The position numbers were made by a program, and so were the translations under genes. The notes below the pieces were generated by a model that saw nothing but the letters and a program-made list of their open reading frames with translations, was not told the DNA's origin and did not search any database. Below are positions 20,238 to 32,164 of a stretch of DNA of 64,000 nucleotides, one piece after another. Source of the DNA: Azolla caroliniana. Lineage: Eukaryota; Polypodiophyta. The DNA is taken from the NCBI GenBank assembly GCA_043228905.1, contig JBHGNT010000014.1:10044001-10108000 (forward strand). The letters are read 5' to 3'. Position 1 is the stretch's first letter. Each line of letters opens with the position of its first letter.

Positions 20238-21798
20238 AAAAGATCTTGATTCTCTTCCTTGCAATCGGCAAAGCAAGTCGAGTTCCATCTAACTCCGCTA
20301 GAAAATAAGTTGCATTGTTTTCTATTTCCTTAACCACGTATGGACCAAACCATCATTTCACGAACTTTCGAGTAGTGCTATGCTGATTATCAAGGTTGCT
20401 AGCATAGACAAGTACCCAATCTCCTTCTTCAATTTTTCTTAGATGAAGACAATACTTTTTATCAGAATTCTCCTAGTTCCTCAATCGAGCCTCACATAAC
20501 CGTTCTATTGCTAACTCGACATCTTTGGGTCTCCGTTCTAATTGTTGGATCCTTATATCTAGCAAGTTTTCTCGACTCATCTCCTCTTGCCATGGCAAAG
20601 GCATCCATGAGGTAACACTTTGCTCGATAGACATTATTGGTTTTTGCCCTAATATGAGCTTGGACGGCATATATCCAATAGTCGTGCTATGTGTAGTTCT
20701 ATCGGCCCACAATGCATATGGTAATAATCGTGGCCGCCAGTCCCCCACCTTCCCATCGCAAGCCTTTGCTAGAGCTTTTACAATCAGGCTATGTCCCCGC
20801 TCCACCTTTCCATTTGCCTCTGGATTGTATGCTATGGCAAGTGATAATTTAATGCCTATTCTTGAGAAAAACTCTTTAGCTTCATTTGCATCTAATTCTC
20901 CTCTATCGGCTTCTATTTTGCCAACACATCCGTATCAACAAATAATATCTTCAAGGAGAAACTTGCAAACCGCCAAAGTTGTTTTATTCCTTAGTGCCCG
21001 ACCTTCTACTTGGTTGGTGAGATCCTCTCTTGCTAGCACAAGGTATCTCATTTGCCACAATCCCATTGGCATAACCACTATGTCTACCAACCACTTATAG
21101 TGCATTGATAATAGATATGTCGGATGAAGTTCATCCCTATGTTGAACATTCGAGTATAATTGGCATTGCGCACATGTTTCAACATAGCTTCCCACATCTT
21201 TGTAAACACCCGGCGACCAATACTTCTCCTTGAGCTTTGCAAAAGTTGTCCATATACCTCGATGACTTGCCCATACACTATCATGAAACTCAGTAATTAG
21301 TGTTTGTTGATCTTGTTTCTTGCACACCACTCGAAGTGGAGTTCCATTCTTCCTCTTTGGAAACTTCCATAGATGTCCTTCTTTGAGGAAGAACTGGTAG
21401 GCCTTCTTCCTAATTTGGTAGAAGTCTTCCTTTGACCATGATTCATCCTTTGTAAGAGGGCTTAAGTACTTGCAAATTTCGATGAATTCACCCTCATAAT
21501 CTTCTACTTTAAACACCGCTAGCATCCGAGCACAAGAAACCGTAAAGAAGTTTAGGCCAACATCCTCTTCATCGGAGCACGGATTTTATTCACCCTTGTA
21601 CCTTGCCCTTGACAACATATCGGCCACCACATTATGTTTCCCAATTATATGTTGAGTCTTCGGGTTGAGCAACTTGATATAGGCAATTCATCGTAGCATA
21701 GCACAACCGGATATTATCCCGACAATAGGTAGACAATCGGTTTCGATTATGACTTCCGTTTCGATAAGGTAGTCGTGATCGGTTTTAACCGCAGATAC
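20238..21798 (-). pseudogene. Gypsy F RNase H end and integrase
   Basis: In sense: the end of RNase H (IIETDCLPIVG, HNVVADMLSRARY), then segment 21525-20935 with the integrase zinc domain (H..H, CAQCQL) and VDIVVMP, a stop, ADRGELDANEAKEFF, and segment 20805-20473 following NPEANGKVERGH. D, D and E are all present. A C-terminal GDWVLVY...WFGPYVV domain ends near 20238. Several stops. The left-hand edge of the Gypsy B insertion is at 21798. Confidence 0.8.
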
Positions 21799-22265
21799 GG
21801 TTACCGATTAGGAACAAGGTCTAAACTCAGTCCTTCAAGCTAGACTTCAAGGTGATTGTGGTGCAAGGAATAGATCCGTATGTGTGTGAATCGTAATAGG
21901 CTTACAAAGCAAGCGTATTGTCGGGGCGTGAAGGGAGACAGCTACAAGCGAATCTCACTAGTGCGTGATCTCATATGCACACTTACCCTACACTTACTAG
22001 CCTACAGTTACCAACAGAGTACTACACCGAATCAGTAGACGATTTGCACAGACAAGGGAATTAGAGAAGATAATATTGTATTACAGAAGGTAGCTCTCAA
22101 AATACACGCTACCTCTTTACAGAGGATTTCTGCCCTTTATATACACAAAGCTTTTAGTTTGTTACGCTCCTAGCATGAACCGTTACATGCATTTCTTTAA
22201 CGCTTCTAATATTATATTCTATTCGTTTAAGCATTAGGTCCGGCAGACAACACCGACAGACAACA
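21799..22265 (-). repeat. 3' LTR of Gypsy B
   Basis: Direct repeat of 31696-32164. It shares GTTACCGATTAGGAAC at the left and ends GACAACA at the right. A sense TATATAAAGG at about 22135-22144 is a TATA candidate. Confidence 0.85.
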
Positions 22266-22285
22266 CTTGGCACGCCTGTGGGACA
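22266..22285 (+). other. primer-site-like sequence at the 3' internal end of Gypsy B
   Basis: The plus strand reads CTTGGCACGCCTGTGGGACA directly inside the left LTR, nearly identical to the site in A at 1411. It is close to an inverted copy of B's own PBS at the other end (TTGGCACGCC then GTGGGAC). Confidence 0.5.
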
Positions 22286-22312
22286 GTGCCATGGCACGTC
22301 GAACCTGTCCCT

Positions 22313-23902
22313 CTACTCATCATTCAAAATGTCCAAGATGTTCGGCTCTGTCCGTACGACATGGTCCGGAGACGGCGTGAAGTACGTAGGTGCTTCATTG
22401 TTCTGCTCGACCGACTCATCCAATTGTGTGTTGTCCACTTCACCACGCTCGGCCGGTGTGTGAGTTCCCATGTTGTCATCTTTACTCCGTGTAATCAAGG
22501 CCGACTCAGTTGATTCAGTATCCGGATCATTCCTCCGTGGTTTTGGCGTTGGCTCTTCAGTCTATGGGCAAGCGGTCGGACGGGGCTCTTCCCTGTTCGT
22601 ATCTTCCGTAGCATGGATAGGCGTAGTGGTCACCTCCGATGGGTTATTCGAATTAGGTTGAGGCTCATCTTGTTTGGCGGAATCGTTGTCTGGTATCACA
22701 ATCTCCGTCCTCTGTTGTTCGATGCGGATCTCCATTAGCCGGTGGAAAATGTCTTCTTGACTTTCCTTGAAATCTTCCAACAGCTGTGTGTTCTTCGAAG
22801 TGCTGGTCCGCTAGCATGCGATAATGTTGTGTGAGGTCCTCGCGTACTGCCGCAATGCTTTCCTCATTAAGCTTGTAGAAGCCTCTGCCTTCTTTTCGTC
22901 GATTCTCCCAGTCCACCCGGTAGGTGTGCAATTCTGCTTCATGCATTGCCCACGCCATCCATCCTTTGTCCAACGCCGCTTTCAACTATGTCGTAACCTA
23001 CTCGCGATTTGTTTGAAGAAGAACGCGTACATTGTCCATTATCGTTTGGGAGCGGGTTTGCGCTTCGTCTAGAGCTTTCTTGAGGTTCTCGATTTTACAC
23101 TTATTGGTCGTAGTGGCTTCCTCATAGAGGCTCTTCATATTTGCCCATATCATTGTTCCTCGAGCCGGCCCATTTCATTGTTCAGGCGGACTTCTACGTA
23201 ATGCTTAAGTTCCCGTTCCCACACGAGTTGTTTGTCGTACCATGCTTTATTCTTTTCCAATAATTCTTGGAATCCCGTGATAACGGCTTCTGTCGTTTGG
23301 GCTTCCTCACGTAGGTTTCTGTTTTCTTCTTTTGTGTGGGTATGCATTGCTGTCCCCGCCTCAAGCTTATCCTCCAGTGCTTTCACCACCCTTCGTCCTT
23401 TTGCCCGGATATCCTTTTCTCTGTCTGATGATTGGCGAAGTTTCGCGTGGAGGTAGTCAATCTCAGACTCGGCTAACTACGTAGCTCTTTTTGCTTTTAT
23501 GGCGATGGCGGTTTGTGCTTCGACCTCCTCCCGTAAAGTCGTCAATGCGTCATCGTTGGATGTCAATCCGGGGTTTTGCTGCACCGTAGTTGTGGTGCGT
23601 TCTAATTCCGCAATGCACTCTTGGGCCTTCTGTAGTTGGGCTTGAGATAACTTGACTGTTTTCCTGACATTTTTATTTTTGATAGCCATATCTTTGGCTC
23701 CCATACTGACTGTGGCCAACTCCCTATGTACTTTGATGAGGGTCGTATTCAATGGGGGTAATTCAATGCCCATGCGGTGAATCCCTACGTTCCGTTGCCT
23801 ACCTATCTTGGTGAGGGGTCCCTCATCTTTCCTTTCCACCGTTCTCGTCAACGCACGCTCAATCATTTGCTATTCCGCGTGCTCCTCCGCCATTCTTTGG
23901 GA
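22313..23902 (-). pseudogene. Gypsy B extra region, coiled-coil half
   Basis: In sense it begins SQRMAEEHAE, then segment 23866-23477 (IERALTRTVERKDEGPLTKI, LSQAQLQKAQECIAELERTT), segment 23389-23150 (ALEDKLEAG, ENRNLREEAQTTEAV), stops, and segment 22985-22665 with the conserved block WMAWAMHEAELHTYRVDWEN, then RRKEGRGFYKLNEES and LREDLTQHYRMLAD-like sequence. Heptad-like Leu/Ile spacing with E/K/Q/R indicates a coiled coil. It is separated from its N-terminal half by Copia fragment K. Function unknown. Confidence 0.65.
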
Positions 23903-23907
23903 CACCT

Positions 23908-25002
23908 TGACGAGAACTGAACGCTCCCTATACGCAACGCTCGGCCACAACCGAGCTTAGGATCATACACAGAAAACGAAAATGAAGAACAACACAATGG
24001 AAGAGAAGAGTACGCAAGATGTTTAACGTGGAAAAACCCCAAACTAGGGAAAAAACCACGGCAGCCCACAGGCTGCAAACTATCACTAGGTTAGTATGTA
24101 CAACTGCAAACTATCACTAGGTTACACGCTTTGATCTCACGCAGACAAGAAATAATAACAACAACACAGTTTAAAAGGTTTGCCCTAAGTCATATTTATA
24201 CTAATATGACTTTTCGGCTATTTACAAATATAGCCTCGATGGACTCTCAGAAACATATTTACGAATATGTCTCTTCATCCGGTGAGCATTCCTCACCGGG
24301 TCTGCACCATCCGGTTCTCACCGGGTCCGCACCATCCGGCTCTCCGTAACCGGGTACTCCTTATCCGGTTCTCACCGGGTCTGCACCATCCGGCTCTCCG
24401 TAGCCGGGTACTCCTCATCCGGTTCTCACCGGGTCTGCACCATCCGGCTCTCCGTAGCCGGGTACTCATCATCCGGTTTCGGCCTCGGCCGAGTTTGTTC
24501 ATCAGCATTGTTTTTCTCCCTTCCCATCCAGAGGGACCTGTCTCCCAACAAACTCCCCCTTCACTCCGGCATGGGGTGTCTTACTAGACCGATCCTCTTC
24601 CGGCATGCGTCCAGCTTGTCGGGTATCAGCACTTTGGTCAGCATATCTGACCCGTTCTCGGCCGTGTGGATCTTCGTTAGTGCGAACTCCTGGTCATCTA
24701 CTCTTTCCCGGATCCAGTGATATCTTCGCTGGATATGCTTCGTCCAGGAATGGTAGGCCGCATTCTTAGCAAGGTGGATGGCACTTTGACTGTCGCAATA
24801 GAGCCGGTATTCATCTTGCCGGATACCGAGCTCTCCGATGAAGTCCTTCATCCATAAGATTTCCTTGTCGGCTTCCACAACCGCCATGTACTCCGCCTCT
24901 GTGGTTGACAACGCTACCGTCTTCTGCAGCCTCGACTGCCACGAAACAGCTCCCCCTACATATGTCATTACATACCCAGATGTAGACCGGCTGATCTGTT
25001 GT
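23908..25002 (-). mobile_element. Copia fragment K (D family) inside the extra ORF of Gypsy B
   Basis: Contains only the RNase H end (STSGYVMTYVGGAVSWQS, STTEAEYMAV, CDSQSAIHLAKNAAYHS, ending RHPMPE), a PPT (AAGGGGGAG) and one LTR (23908-24550) starting TGTTGGGAGACAG in sense. Protein and LTR termini resemble Copia D. The 5' nine-tenths is missing, so this is a truncated or deleted insertion. Confidence 0.85.
24305..24480. repeat. 54-bp tandem repeat in the LTR of Copia K
   Basis: About three copies of a unit containing CTCACCGGGTCTGCACCATC and GGCTCTCCGTAGCCGGGTAC. Since 54 is a multiple of three it gives a spurious periodic peptide. It is an LTR minisatellite, not a coding repeat. Confidence 0.75.
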
Positions 25003-26003
25003 GTCGCCAAAAATTCCATGAGTTCGTAAGTCGTCCTAAACTGTAACAATGTGCTGAACTCATGGGCCGTATCCGGGATGTCTGGATACTTCAGGACTTT
25101 GCTTTCTGCTGTGAGCACTCCTTTGCCATGTTGCGACTGAGTTGTAATGATCGGATGTGGCTCCCAGATTATCTCCAATGTAGTTATGTGCTCCGTAGGG
25201 GTGGAAGCGTCGATTAGAGTGGTTTTGTCTTTGACCAGTCCCTGGGCATCCTTCTGATCTAATCTTTGCCATTCCGGCCTGGGGCTTTTGTGGTTCTGTT
25301 CTGTTTCTTGCTCATTCGTTGTTGTTGGTGCTTCGACTGTCCTTGCTGGTTGTTCCGGCTGCATCGGTTGCGCTACAAGGTGGGAAGGTTGTGGTTCCTC
25401 TTCCCATTCCCTGGTTGCCAATTCCGATATCCACCGTTTTGCGGATCGTGGCGGAGGCGTAGGTTTACTAGGTAGTGGGGCGGGCAGACTGTGAGGCGGG
25501 AACAGTATCGTAAGGTACTGTTGTATAATCGGCCTTAGCTTTTTGCTGGCCTGGTATGCGTGCAGGCCCTCTCTTAGCGTTGGTCTCGTAATCACTCCCC
25601 AATCTACTACGCGCCCTTCGAATGTATCAATGATGATGTCTGCCTTCTGTTTTGGCATCCAGTACGCGTTGACGTGCACACAACCGACCTCAAGTAGGAA
25701 CTTAGCTATTTCCCGAAACAATGGGTTCGGGATGTCTTTCGTTCTATATGTCTTGGTTGATACGGAATATTCCCCACAATATTCTTCTAGAGTTTCTGTA
25801 GGGGGGATGTCGAAGTGTTTCTCCCCATTCGCGAATAGGTCCAATTTTTTCCAAATGGTAGCGTTTGTCATAGTGTCCATGTTGAGCTTTTTGGCGATGT
25901 CGAGAGCATCAGGGTGTGTTGGTGCCTCGGCGACCCTGATGTACCCCTCAAAACCCGTTTCTAGGAGCCACCTGCATAAAGCTGTAGAGATGGTGATTGG
26001 CAT
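25003..26003 (-). pseudogene. Gypsy B extra region, conserved N-terminal domain, fused to Copia RNase H
   Basis: Start ATG at 26003, which aligns with the starts in A and C (MPITISTALCRWLLETGFEG). Then YIRVAEAPTHPDA, EYCGEYSVSTKTYRT, FREIAKFLLEVGCVHVN and VDWGVITR match the other copies. A P/E/T/Q-rich linker follows, then a block with FRTTYELMEFLATQQI. At about 25003 the frame passes without a stop into the RNase H of Copia K and ends at 24561, giving one chimeric frame of about 480 codons. The fusion is an accident of insertion unless expression is shown. Confidence 0.65.
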
Positions 26004-26404
26004 CGTGAGTGGAAGAGGCTCGTGTAGAATAGGCGAAGCTATCAAGCCACGGTGAGCGTGGACTCTGTGGTATGGTGGGGAGCGAGGAGAGTGTTGAGGG
26101 CGAGAAGAGTTAGTCTGTTTTCTGTAGTGTGTAGAAAAACCTTCTTTTTCCCTCTTTTTGTGTTCTATGGTTCATTGGCCTATGTGACATCGTGGTGCCG
26201 CGTGTGCTTGATCTTGGAGTTTGTGCATGCATAAACACCTTTTAATAGTCGTGACTATCTTCTCTCTTTTTTTCTTTTTTTTTAACGGTAAAGTACAATA
26301 TTACTGTTACAATTTATTACATGTGGGACCCCTATGACGTGTCAGTTACGCCATGAAAGAGGTTCGGGGGCGTAGGTCCCAGATAAGGTTTTAATCAGAA
26401 CCCA
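26004..26404 (-). promoter_or_regulatory. spacer between integrase and extra ORF of Gypsy B, possible internal promoter
   Basis: Non-coding, AT-rich, with T/A runs. A sense TATTAAAAGG at about 26240 is followed by GCATGCACA; the ORF starts about 237 bases downstream. The same pair is present in the A spacer. Promoter activity is inferred only. Confidence 0.3.
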
Positions 26405-27470
26405 TTCACTTTTTGCTGAAGTATAACTCCAACGAGGGTACCCAATTGGAAGGTGCCATTTTCCGCTCCAACTATCCAAAACGGCCCTATCCAGCGAAAC
26501 TGTAACTTACCTGGCATTTGACCCATGCATGTTTGAAAGACCAATACGGTCTTCCCAACAGCAAAGCACTTCTCCTATGTGCCCCGATGTCGATCCATGA
26601 ACACTTTATGCCATCGCTGCTCTTGCTCGAGTATGGCCATACTATGGACCCGAGCCTCGCCTAATTCGAGAAGTTGTAGCTATATTTGCTTGGACTTGCC
26701 TTTTGACAGTTGGTCTTGTACTTGAATCCTTAAATTGGGCACCTGGAATTCGATGGGCATTACGGCTTTTAACCCAAACGCTAGCCGAAAAGGTGTGGAC
26801 TGTATGCTAGTTTTGTAACTCATCCGATATGCCCACAAAGTGTTGTGCAGCTTGGTATCCCAATCTGTTCTATTCTCATTCACGATCTTTTTCATTATGG
26901 TCTGTAATGTCTTATTTGTGGACTCCACTAACCCTTTCGCCCGTGGGTAATATGGCATGCTCTTCTTATGCACTACGGCGTAATGGTGAGTTAGCTCGTA
27001 GATGACTGAATTCAGAAAGTGGCTCCCTTGATCATTGATAAGCTCGATTGGGCAACCAAAACGACACCAAATGTATTCATAAAGAAATTTTGTCATGGAT
27101 GTCGCCGTATTATCCCGTAATGCTTTTGTTTCTACCCACTTAGTGCAGTAATTCGTGGCTACGAGAATGTACTTATTGCCGGTCCGTGTTGCTGCCAGCG
27201 TAAAGGGACCGACAAAATCCAGACCCCATTTCTAGAATGAATCTAGTGGAAGAATTAGTTGGTGCGGCATCCTTGCGAGCTCCGTAGGTTGCCCCAACCG
27301 TTGACATAGATCACACTGTCTATAGTATTGATATGCGTCTTTTTGCGTAGTTGGCCACCATAGACCTGCTTGCCATATTTTTGGGGTCATAACATCGCCC
27401 ATGTAATGTCCCCTGGCCGTACCGCAGTGAGCTTCATGCAAAACAGCTTCCTTTTCATCCTGGCGTATCC
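26405..27470 (-). pseudogene. Gypsy B integrase
   Basis: Segment 27441-27232 is the zinc domain (HEAHCGTARGHYMGD, YYRQCDLCQRLGQ). After a stop come WGLDFVGP-type sequence and segment 27096-26680 with INDQGSHFLN and AKGLVESTNKTLQT, so D, D and E are readable. The C-terminal FRWIGPFW-type domain reaches about 26405, with no chromodomain. Stops and shifts abolish the frame. Confidence 0.8.
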
Positions 27471-27549
27471 CACATCGCCAAATCCCATTGCTACCTTTGT
27501 GGTAAAGTACTCCTCCGACCAGACAAAAGTTACGATTGCAGACAACCAG

Positions 27550-28200
27550 TCATTTCTTTTCATCCATCCTTAGTTGTAGAGGTGGCAGTCCCGTGGTCAG
27601 AAAGTACGTCATTTCCACCAGCCAACGATCCGGAAAATTCTTTTCTACCTGTGACGCAATAGTCGCGATCCTCAGAATGTCAGCGTTAGGAAAGTCGTCA
27701 TTGTCCCTCATCGCATTATCTCCATTATCCACTATGTTTAAGAAATCAGTTACGGCATGCTTCGTGCCCGACCGATGTTGTATTGCGAAATCGAACTCCT
27801 AGAGTAGCATCATCCATCTGGCCAGCTTCCCTATCAGCGCCTGTTTCTCAACTAGATACAATAACACCGCGTGATCTATGTGAAACGTAAATTTGCGCCC
27901 TACCAGATAATGTTGCAATTTGTTGATGCTATATATCATCCCCAAGGCTTCATGCTCAGTTGTGGAATAGTTCCTCTTGGTAGTTGATAGCTTATGACTG
28001 GTGTAATAGACCGGTCTGTACCAATTCGGCTCTGTGAGTTGCATTAATGCGCTGCCTATTGCTATATTCGAGGCATCCATAAAGACGTGAAAAGGTTTAG
28101 CCCAATCTGGTGATTGTATGACCAATGCTTGGGTTAACATTATCTTGAGTACGTCGTAAGCTTTCTCTTCTATTTTCGTCCACTTGAAGGGCGTTCAATG
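27550..28200 (-). pseudogene. Gypsy B RNase H
   Basis: Segment 28140-27799 reads FHVFMDASNIAIGSALMQL, YYTSHKLSTTKRNYSTTEHE and FHIDHAVLLYLVEKQALI, equivalent to C. A stop precedes the LLLQEFD-type end, and segment 27732-27550 holds the linker to integrase (RWLVEMTYFLTTGLPPLQLR). Confidence 0.8.
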
Positions 28201-28220
28201 TACGACGGCGTGTAATGGGG

Positions 28221-29087
28221 TCACAAAATCCAGGGTATTTGACCTAGGAAGCGGTCGAGGGCTTTGGCATTAGTCGGAGTCTTTGCTTCAATGATTTTCG
28301 TGATTTTGTTTGGATCCACCGCTATCCCTTCCTTGCTTACGATGTGTCCGAGAAGTTCCCCACAGGTGACGCCGAATACACATTTGGTCGAAGTAAGGCT
28401 GAGGTGTGACGTACGGCAACGCTCCAAACAAACTCGGAGATGACCCAAATGTTCACCTCGTGTTCCATATACCGCGAAATCATCGAGAAAGACTTGCATA
28501 AAGGCAGGTATGTACTCCCCAAAACTCTCCGTAATTGTTCGTTGGAAAGTGGCAGGCATCGTCTTTAGCCCAAACATCATGACCACAGCGACAAAAACAC
28601 CCCAATCCGTGACGAATGCAATCTTCTCCTGGTCGTTAGGGTGCATGCGTACCTGATTGTATCCACTAAAACCATCTAGAAAACTATACATGTCATGACC
28701 CACAACCGCATCTAGTACACTATCAGTGAAGGGTAAGGGGAACACGTCCGTAATCGTCACAGCGTTAAGCTTACGATAATCCACACAAACGCGGATTTTA
28801 CCATTTTTCTTTGTTACCACGACTATCGGGCTCAATCACGTGGCCTGCTTCACCGACCGGATAAACCCTGCTTTTAGAAGTTTGTCAATTTCTTCTTTTA
28901 TGCGAACCGCGTAATTCCAGTTCATTCGATAGCAGTGTTGTTGCATCGGTTTCACGTCAGTGGACAAGTTGATCTTGTGCTGATAAAATTTTGGATCCAA
29001 CCCCTGCATGTCCTCATGTGACCATGCGAAAACATCCTTATATTCCTTGAGCAGCTCTATCATTGTCGTCTTCTCACTTGGGATCAA
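28221..29087 (-). pseudogene. Gypsy B reverse transcriptase
   Basis: Segment 29087-28836 has DVFAWSHEDMQGLDPKFYQH and IKEEIDKLLKAGFIRSVKQA. Segment 28835-28221 has SPIVVVTKKNGKIRVCVDYR, GHDMYSFLDGFSGYNQV, FGLKTMPATFQRTI and the catalytic box FLDDFAVYG, then LGHIVSKEGIAV. The FLDD variant of the usual Y.DD is shared with C. It is separated from the first segment by one stop only. Confidence 0.85.
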
Positions 29088-29162
29088 GTCCTTCGCAATA
29101 AAGAGTAGTCAAGGTTCCGCCGTGGTTCCGATATTGACTTCTTCTAATGTTGAAGCAGTGAC

Positions 29163-30056
29163 TCACCGCGAAATTTCCATATCTCTCTTGAACGTTATGT
29201 GTGCTCTACTTAACTCCATTAGCGATTCTGGGTTCGGTTCGTATTTAGCTTCCTGAAGCGTATTAGTTGGGGTGTATTCTGCAACGGTTTCTATTACATC
29301 AATTTCGAATAATGGAACAATCCGCAGGTGATTCTCTAGGTACGCCTCAAGCTCTATATCATCTACTCCTTCCAACATATTTATATCTTCAGCGTATAAT
29401 GGCGTTATGCCCTTGGTTGGTGCCGCCATTTCTTGAGTGGGCACGCGAACTTTGCTTCGGCCTCGGCGGAAGCTGATACAATTATGCTGCCAATTCTGTT
29501 TGATGTTGGTTGAGCATAGCCAAGGTTTGTTGAGCAATATTGGGTACGCTCCCAGAGCTTCTAGTGCGAGCACTACCGTAGAGATGTCAAAGAGATGGCC
29601 GCCAATGACAATGCCTAATTTCCGAATTAACCCTAGGGGTCTAACAGAGCCGGTGTGCGCCATGCGGAGCCAGAAAGGGCATGCTTCCCAACCTGTAATT
29701 CCTAGTCGTGCACATGTATTCGTACTAATGACATTAACACCGGACCCCCCATCAATGATACATCCCGAGATTTCTTGACCTTGTAGTACCAACTTAATGG
29801 TTGGATTGTGATGATTTACGACTGTTGGTCCAGTACTAGACTCCACAAAATTTGTTGCGACTAATCCGGTTGTGCCCCTTATGCGATTTTCCACGACCTG
29901 CCGGAATCGTGGCACTAGTCGGAGAAGCTTCTCCATGGTCATTGTTATCTCACAGTCCGCCAATGCTTGCCATATGGGATCCGGTGATGATGTGTTTTCT
30001 TTCATCGGCAAACTGACGTTTGCGGACTCCTGCTTCATACGCTCTGTTTGCCACAT
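29163..30056 (-). pseudogene. Gypsy B protease region
   Basis: Open for 297 codons. Around residue 105 it has CIIDGGSGVNVISTNTCARL, the aspartic protease site in a D-G-G form shared with C, then WEACPFWLRMAHTGSVRPLG and FRRGRSKVRVPTQE. The C-terminal part (YAEDINMLEG, RIVPLFEIDVIE) is the PR-RT linker. This is the best preserved B segment. Confidence 0.82.
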
Positions 30057-30302
30057 TTGCTTCTTCTACCTAGACCTAGGCTGCCTTGCGTATCTCATCT
30101 TCTTCTGCCCAGTCTGCATTCTTTGCATGTTTCCGTGTCGTCACTTGTTGGACTTCTGCCATGATGGTATTCACGACTGCCTCCTTTCCTTTCCGACGTG
30201 GACACTGCGTCGCGTAATCATCGGGCGGTTGACACACGAAACAGAGTACGTTGGTCTTGCCTCTTTCTACTACCGGAGGGGTATTAGTTTCCGCCGGTAC
30301 TA

Positions 30303-31457
30303 GTTGTTCGTCCCGATTATGCTGAGGTCACCTGTTATTCCGGGGTTGTTGACGGTATTCTTGGCGTGGCTCTTGACGTCGGTCGTCCTCTGAACTTTCG
30401 TCATTATGGCGTTGGTCCTTATGCTGACAATTGTTTCCGTTTGGACGAGCCCCATTGAATCCTCGACAATTGTTTGTAGGTCATCAATTGTCGTAATGAT
30501 GCCTCCCCCCCCCCCCCGGACAATAACGGTTGGTACTCCGGTATTCTTCCTCTTCCTGATCTTCTTCATTGGAGTAAGGGTCGGTGTTACGGTTTTTACG
30601 ATATTGGCGCTCCGTTCGCTGATTCCTGTCTGTATACCGGGGACGTTCTTCCTGCCGTCCTGAATCATTCCTGCAAGATTGTTGTTGTGGCTCCATACGT
30701 CGTACTATGGGTGTGGGCCTATTTAGCATATTATACTTACATTGGTCCACCGTGTGTGCCCGTGAATAGAAAATGGGGTAATGTATTCGCATGTTACATT
30801 CAACCGCGGAATGTCCAGAGTTTAAACTTACGGTACACTGAATGGCCTGGCGAAATCGATGCTCCTCTTCCTGAGCCAATGCCTACTGTAGCGATGCCAT
30901 GTACATTCCCTCATCTTCTTCCTCCAATTCGAGTTGTAATGCTCGCTCGATGACCATGTCGGCTGTCTCCCCTTTCACACTGTGCGTGTTCACACCCGTG
31001 TAAGGTTCCGTCGTAGACTCTGGAAAGGTAGATTGAAATCCACTCTAGATTCTGTGGGAAGTTGCTTGATGGTATAGAACTGCCCGATTATTTCATGTTG
31101 TGGTAGCTTCCGATGAAAAAAATGCAAGAATGCCGATTGCAACTGGTCAAAGGTTTTGATTGGTGCAAAATCCATCTCGGAATGCCAGCATGCAGCACGA
31201 CCGTCCAAAGTTAACCCGAACTTGGCGATCTTCAAAGCATGAACTTCCGCGTCTGGAAACCGCTACGCCATATGATTCGCATTCCAAACATTGAGGAATA
31301 GCCGGGTGTGGCTAGCGGCGTCTGCTTCTCCGTTGAAGCGGGGGTATGAGAAAGCCATTCTGGACGCTGTGTTGACGATCGGCAGGGGAAGACTCCTGCT
31401 TTCGCGATGTGGACTATTGCGGCATTTAATCACACTACCTTGGTCGTGTGACGACAA
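30303..31457 (-). pseudogene. Gypsy B gag
   Basis: In sense: segment 31457-31263, then 31235-30990 with IAKFGLTLDGRAACWHSEMD, HFFHRKLPQ and IIGQFYTIKQLP, matching C gag (IAEFGVTLEGPAARWW, HFFHKEVDQ). Segment 30879-30484 has AIQCTVSLNSGHSAVEC, a zinc knuckle with its second Cys lost, then a damaged second knuckle and an R/N/Q/E-rich tail. A run of eleven C (about 30499-30509) is a likely frameshift site. Confidence 0.75.
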
Positions 31458-31673
31458 GGCTTCGTGGTCGACGTCACGTTGTTCTGTGAGCGTGGAGTCT
31501 ACCGTGTACTCCTAGAAGTAGCAGTCGTGGTCGTTGAGGCGGGGTTTCTGCTTAGCGCGCTCTTCTGTCTGGCGAGTGATAGACCTCGTCAGTGGTCGAT
31601 CTTGTCGGGTCCGTTCTCTCGCTCGTCTACAGCTAGTCATCCATACCTTGCTGCTCATCTGTGTTGAACCATA

Positions 31674-31695
31674 GTCCCACCGGGCGTGCCAAAAG
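31674..31695 (-). other. primer-binding site of Gypsy B
   Basis: The sense strand reads CTTTTGGCACGCCCGGTGGG then AC directly after the 5' LTR. It resembles the TTTGGCGCC..GTGGG sites of Tat-type elements. I do not assign a tRNA. Confidence 0.6.
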
Positions 31696-32164
31696 TGTTA
31701 CCGATTAGGAACACGATCTACTCTCAGTCCTTCGAGGTAGACTTCAAGGTGATTGTGGTGCATGGAATAGATCCGTATGTGTGTGAATCGTAATAGGCTT
31801 ACAAAGCAAGCGTATCGTCAGGGCGTGAAGGGACACGGCTACAACCAAAGCTCCCCAGTGCGTGATCTCATATGCACACTTACCCTACGCTTACTAACCT
31901 ACAATTACCAACAAAGTACTACACCGAATCAGTAGAAGATTTGCATAGACAAGGGAATCAAAGAAGATAGTATTGTATTACAGAAGGTAGCTCTCAAAAT
32001 ACATGCTTCCTCTTTACAAAGGATTTCCACCTTTTATCTACACAGGGCTTTTAGTTTGTTACGCTCCTAGCGTGAACCGTTATATGCGTTTCTTTAACGC
32101 TGACCTAATAATATATTCTATTTGTTTAAGCGTTAGGTTCAGCGGACAACACTGGCGGACAACA
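31696..32164 (-). repeat. 5' LTR of Gypsy B
   Basis: Partner of 21799-22265, with intact TG...CA ends on the plus strand (TGTTACCG to GACAACA), followed by AATAC. Confidence 0.88.

Larger units (their letters stand above)
21799..32164 (-). mobile_element. Gypsy B: degenerate relative of A and C inside Gypsy F
   Basis: LTRs at 21799-22265 and 31696-32164; flanks GATAC and AATAC are a one-mismatch target duplication. Sense order: PBS, gag, protease, RT, RNase H, integrase, spacer, extra ORF with an inserted Copia fragment (K), 3' LTR. About 35 LTR differences are visible, and the first base of the left LTR is changed (GG for TG). Frames are broken in every gene but most catalytic motifs are still readable. 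Confidence 0.88.

Noticed and set aside
24305-24480. Periodic 18-residue peptide repeat as a coding repeat protein
   Set aside because: The 54-bp unit lies in the LTR of Copia K and is open in frame only because 54 is divisible by three.
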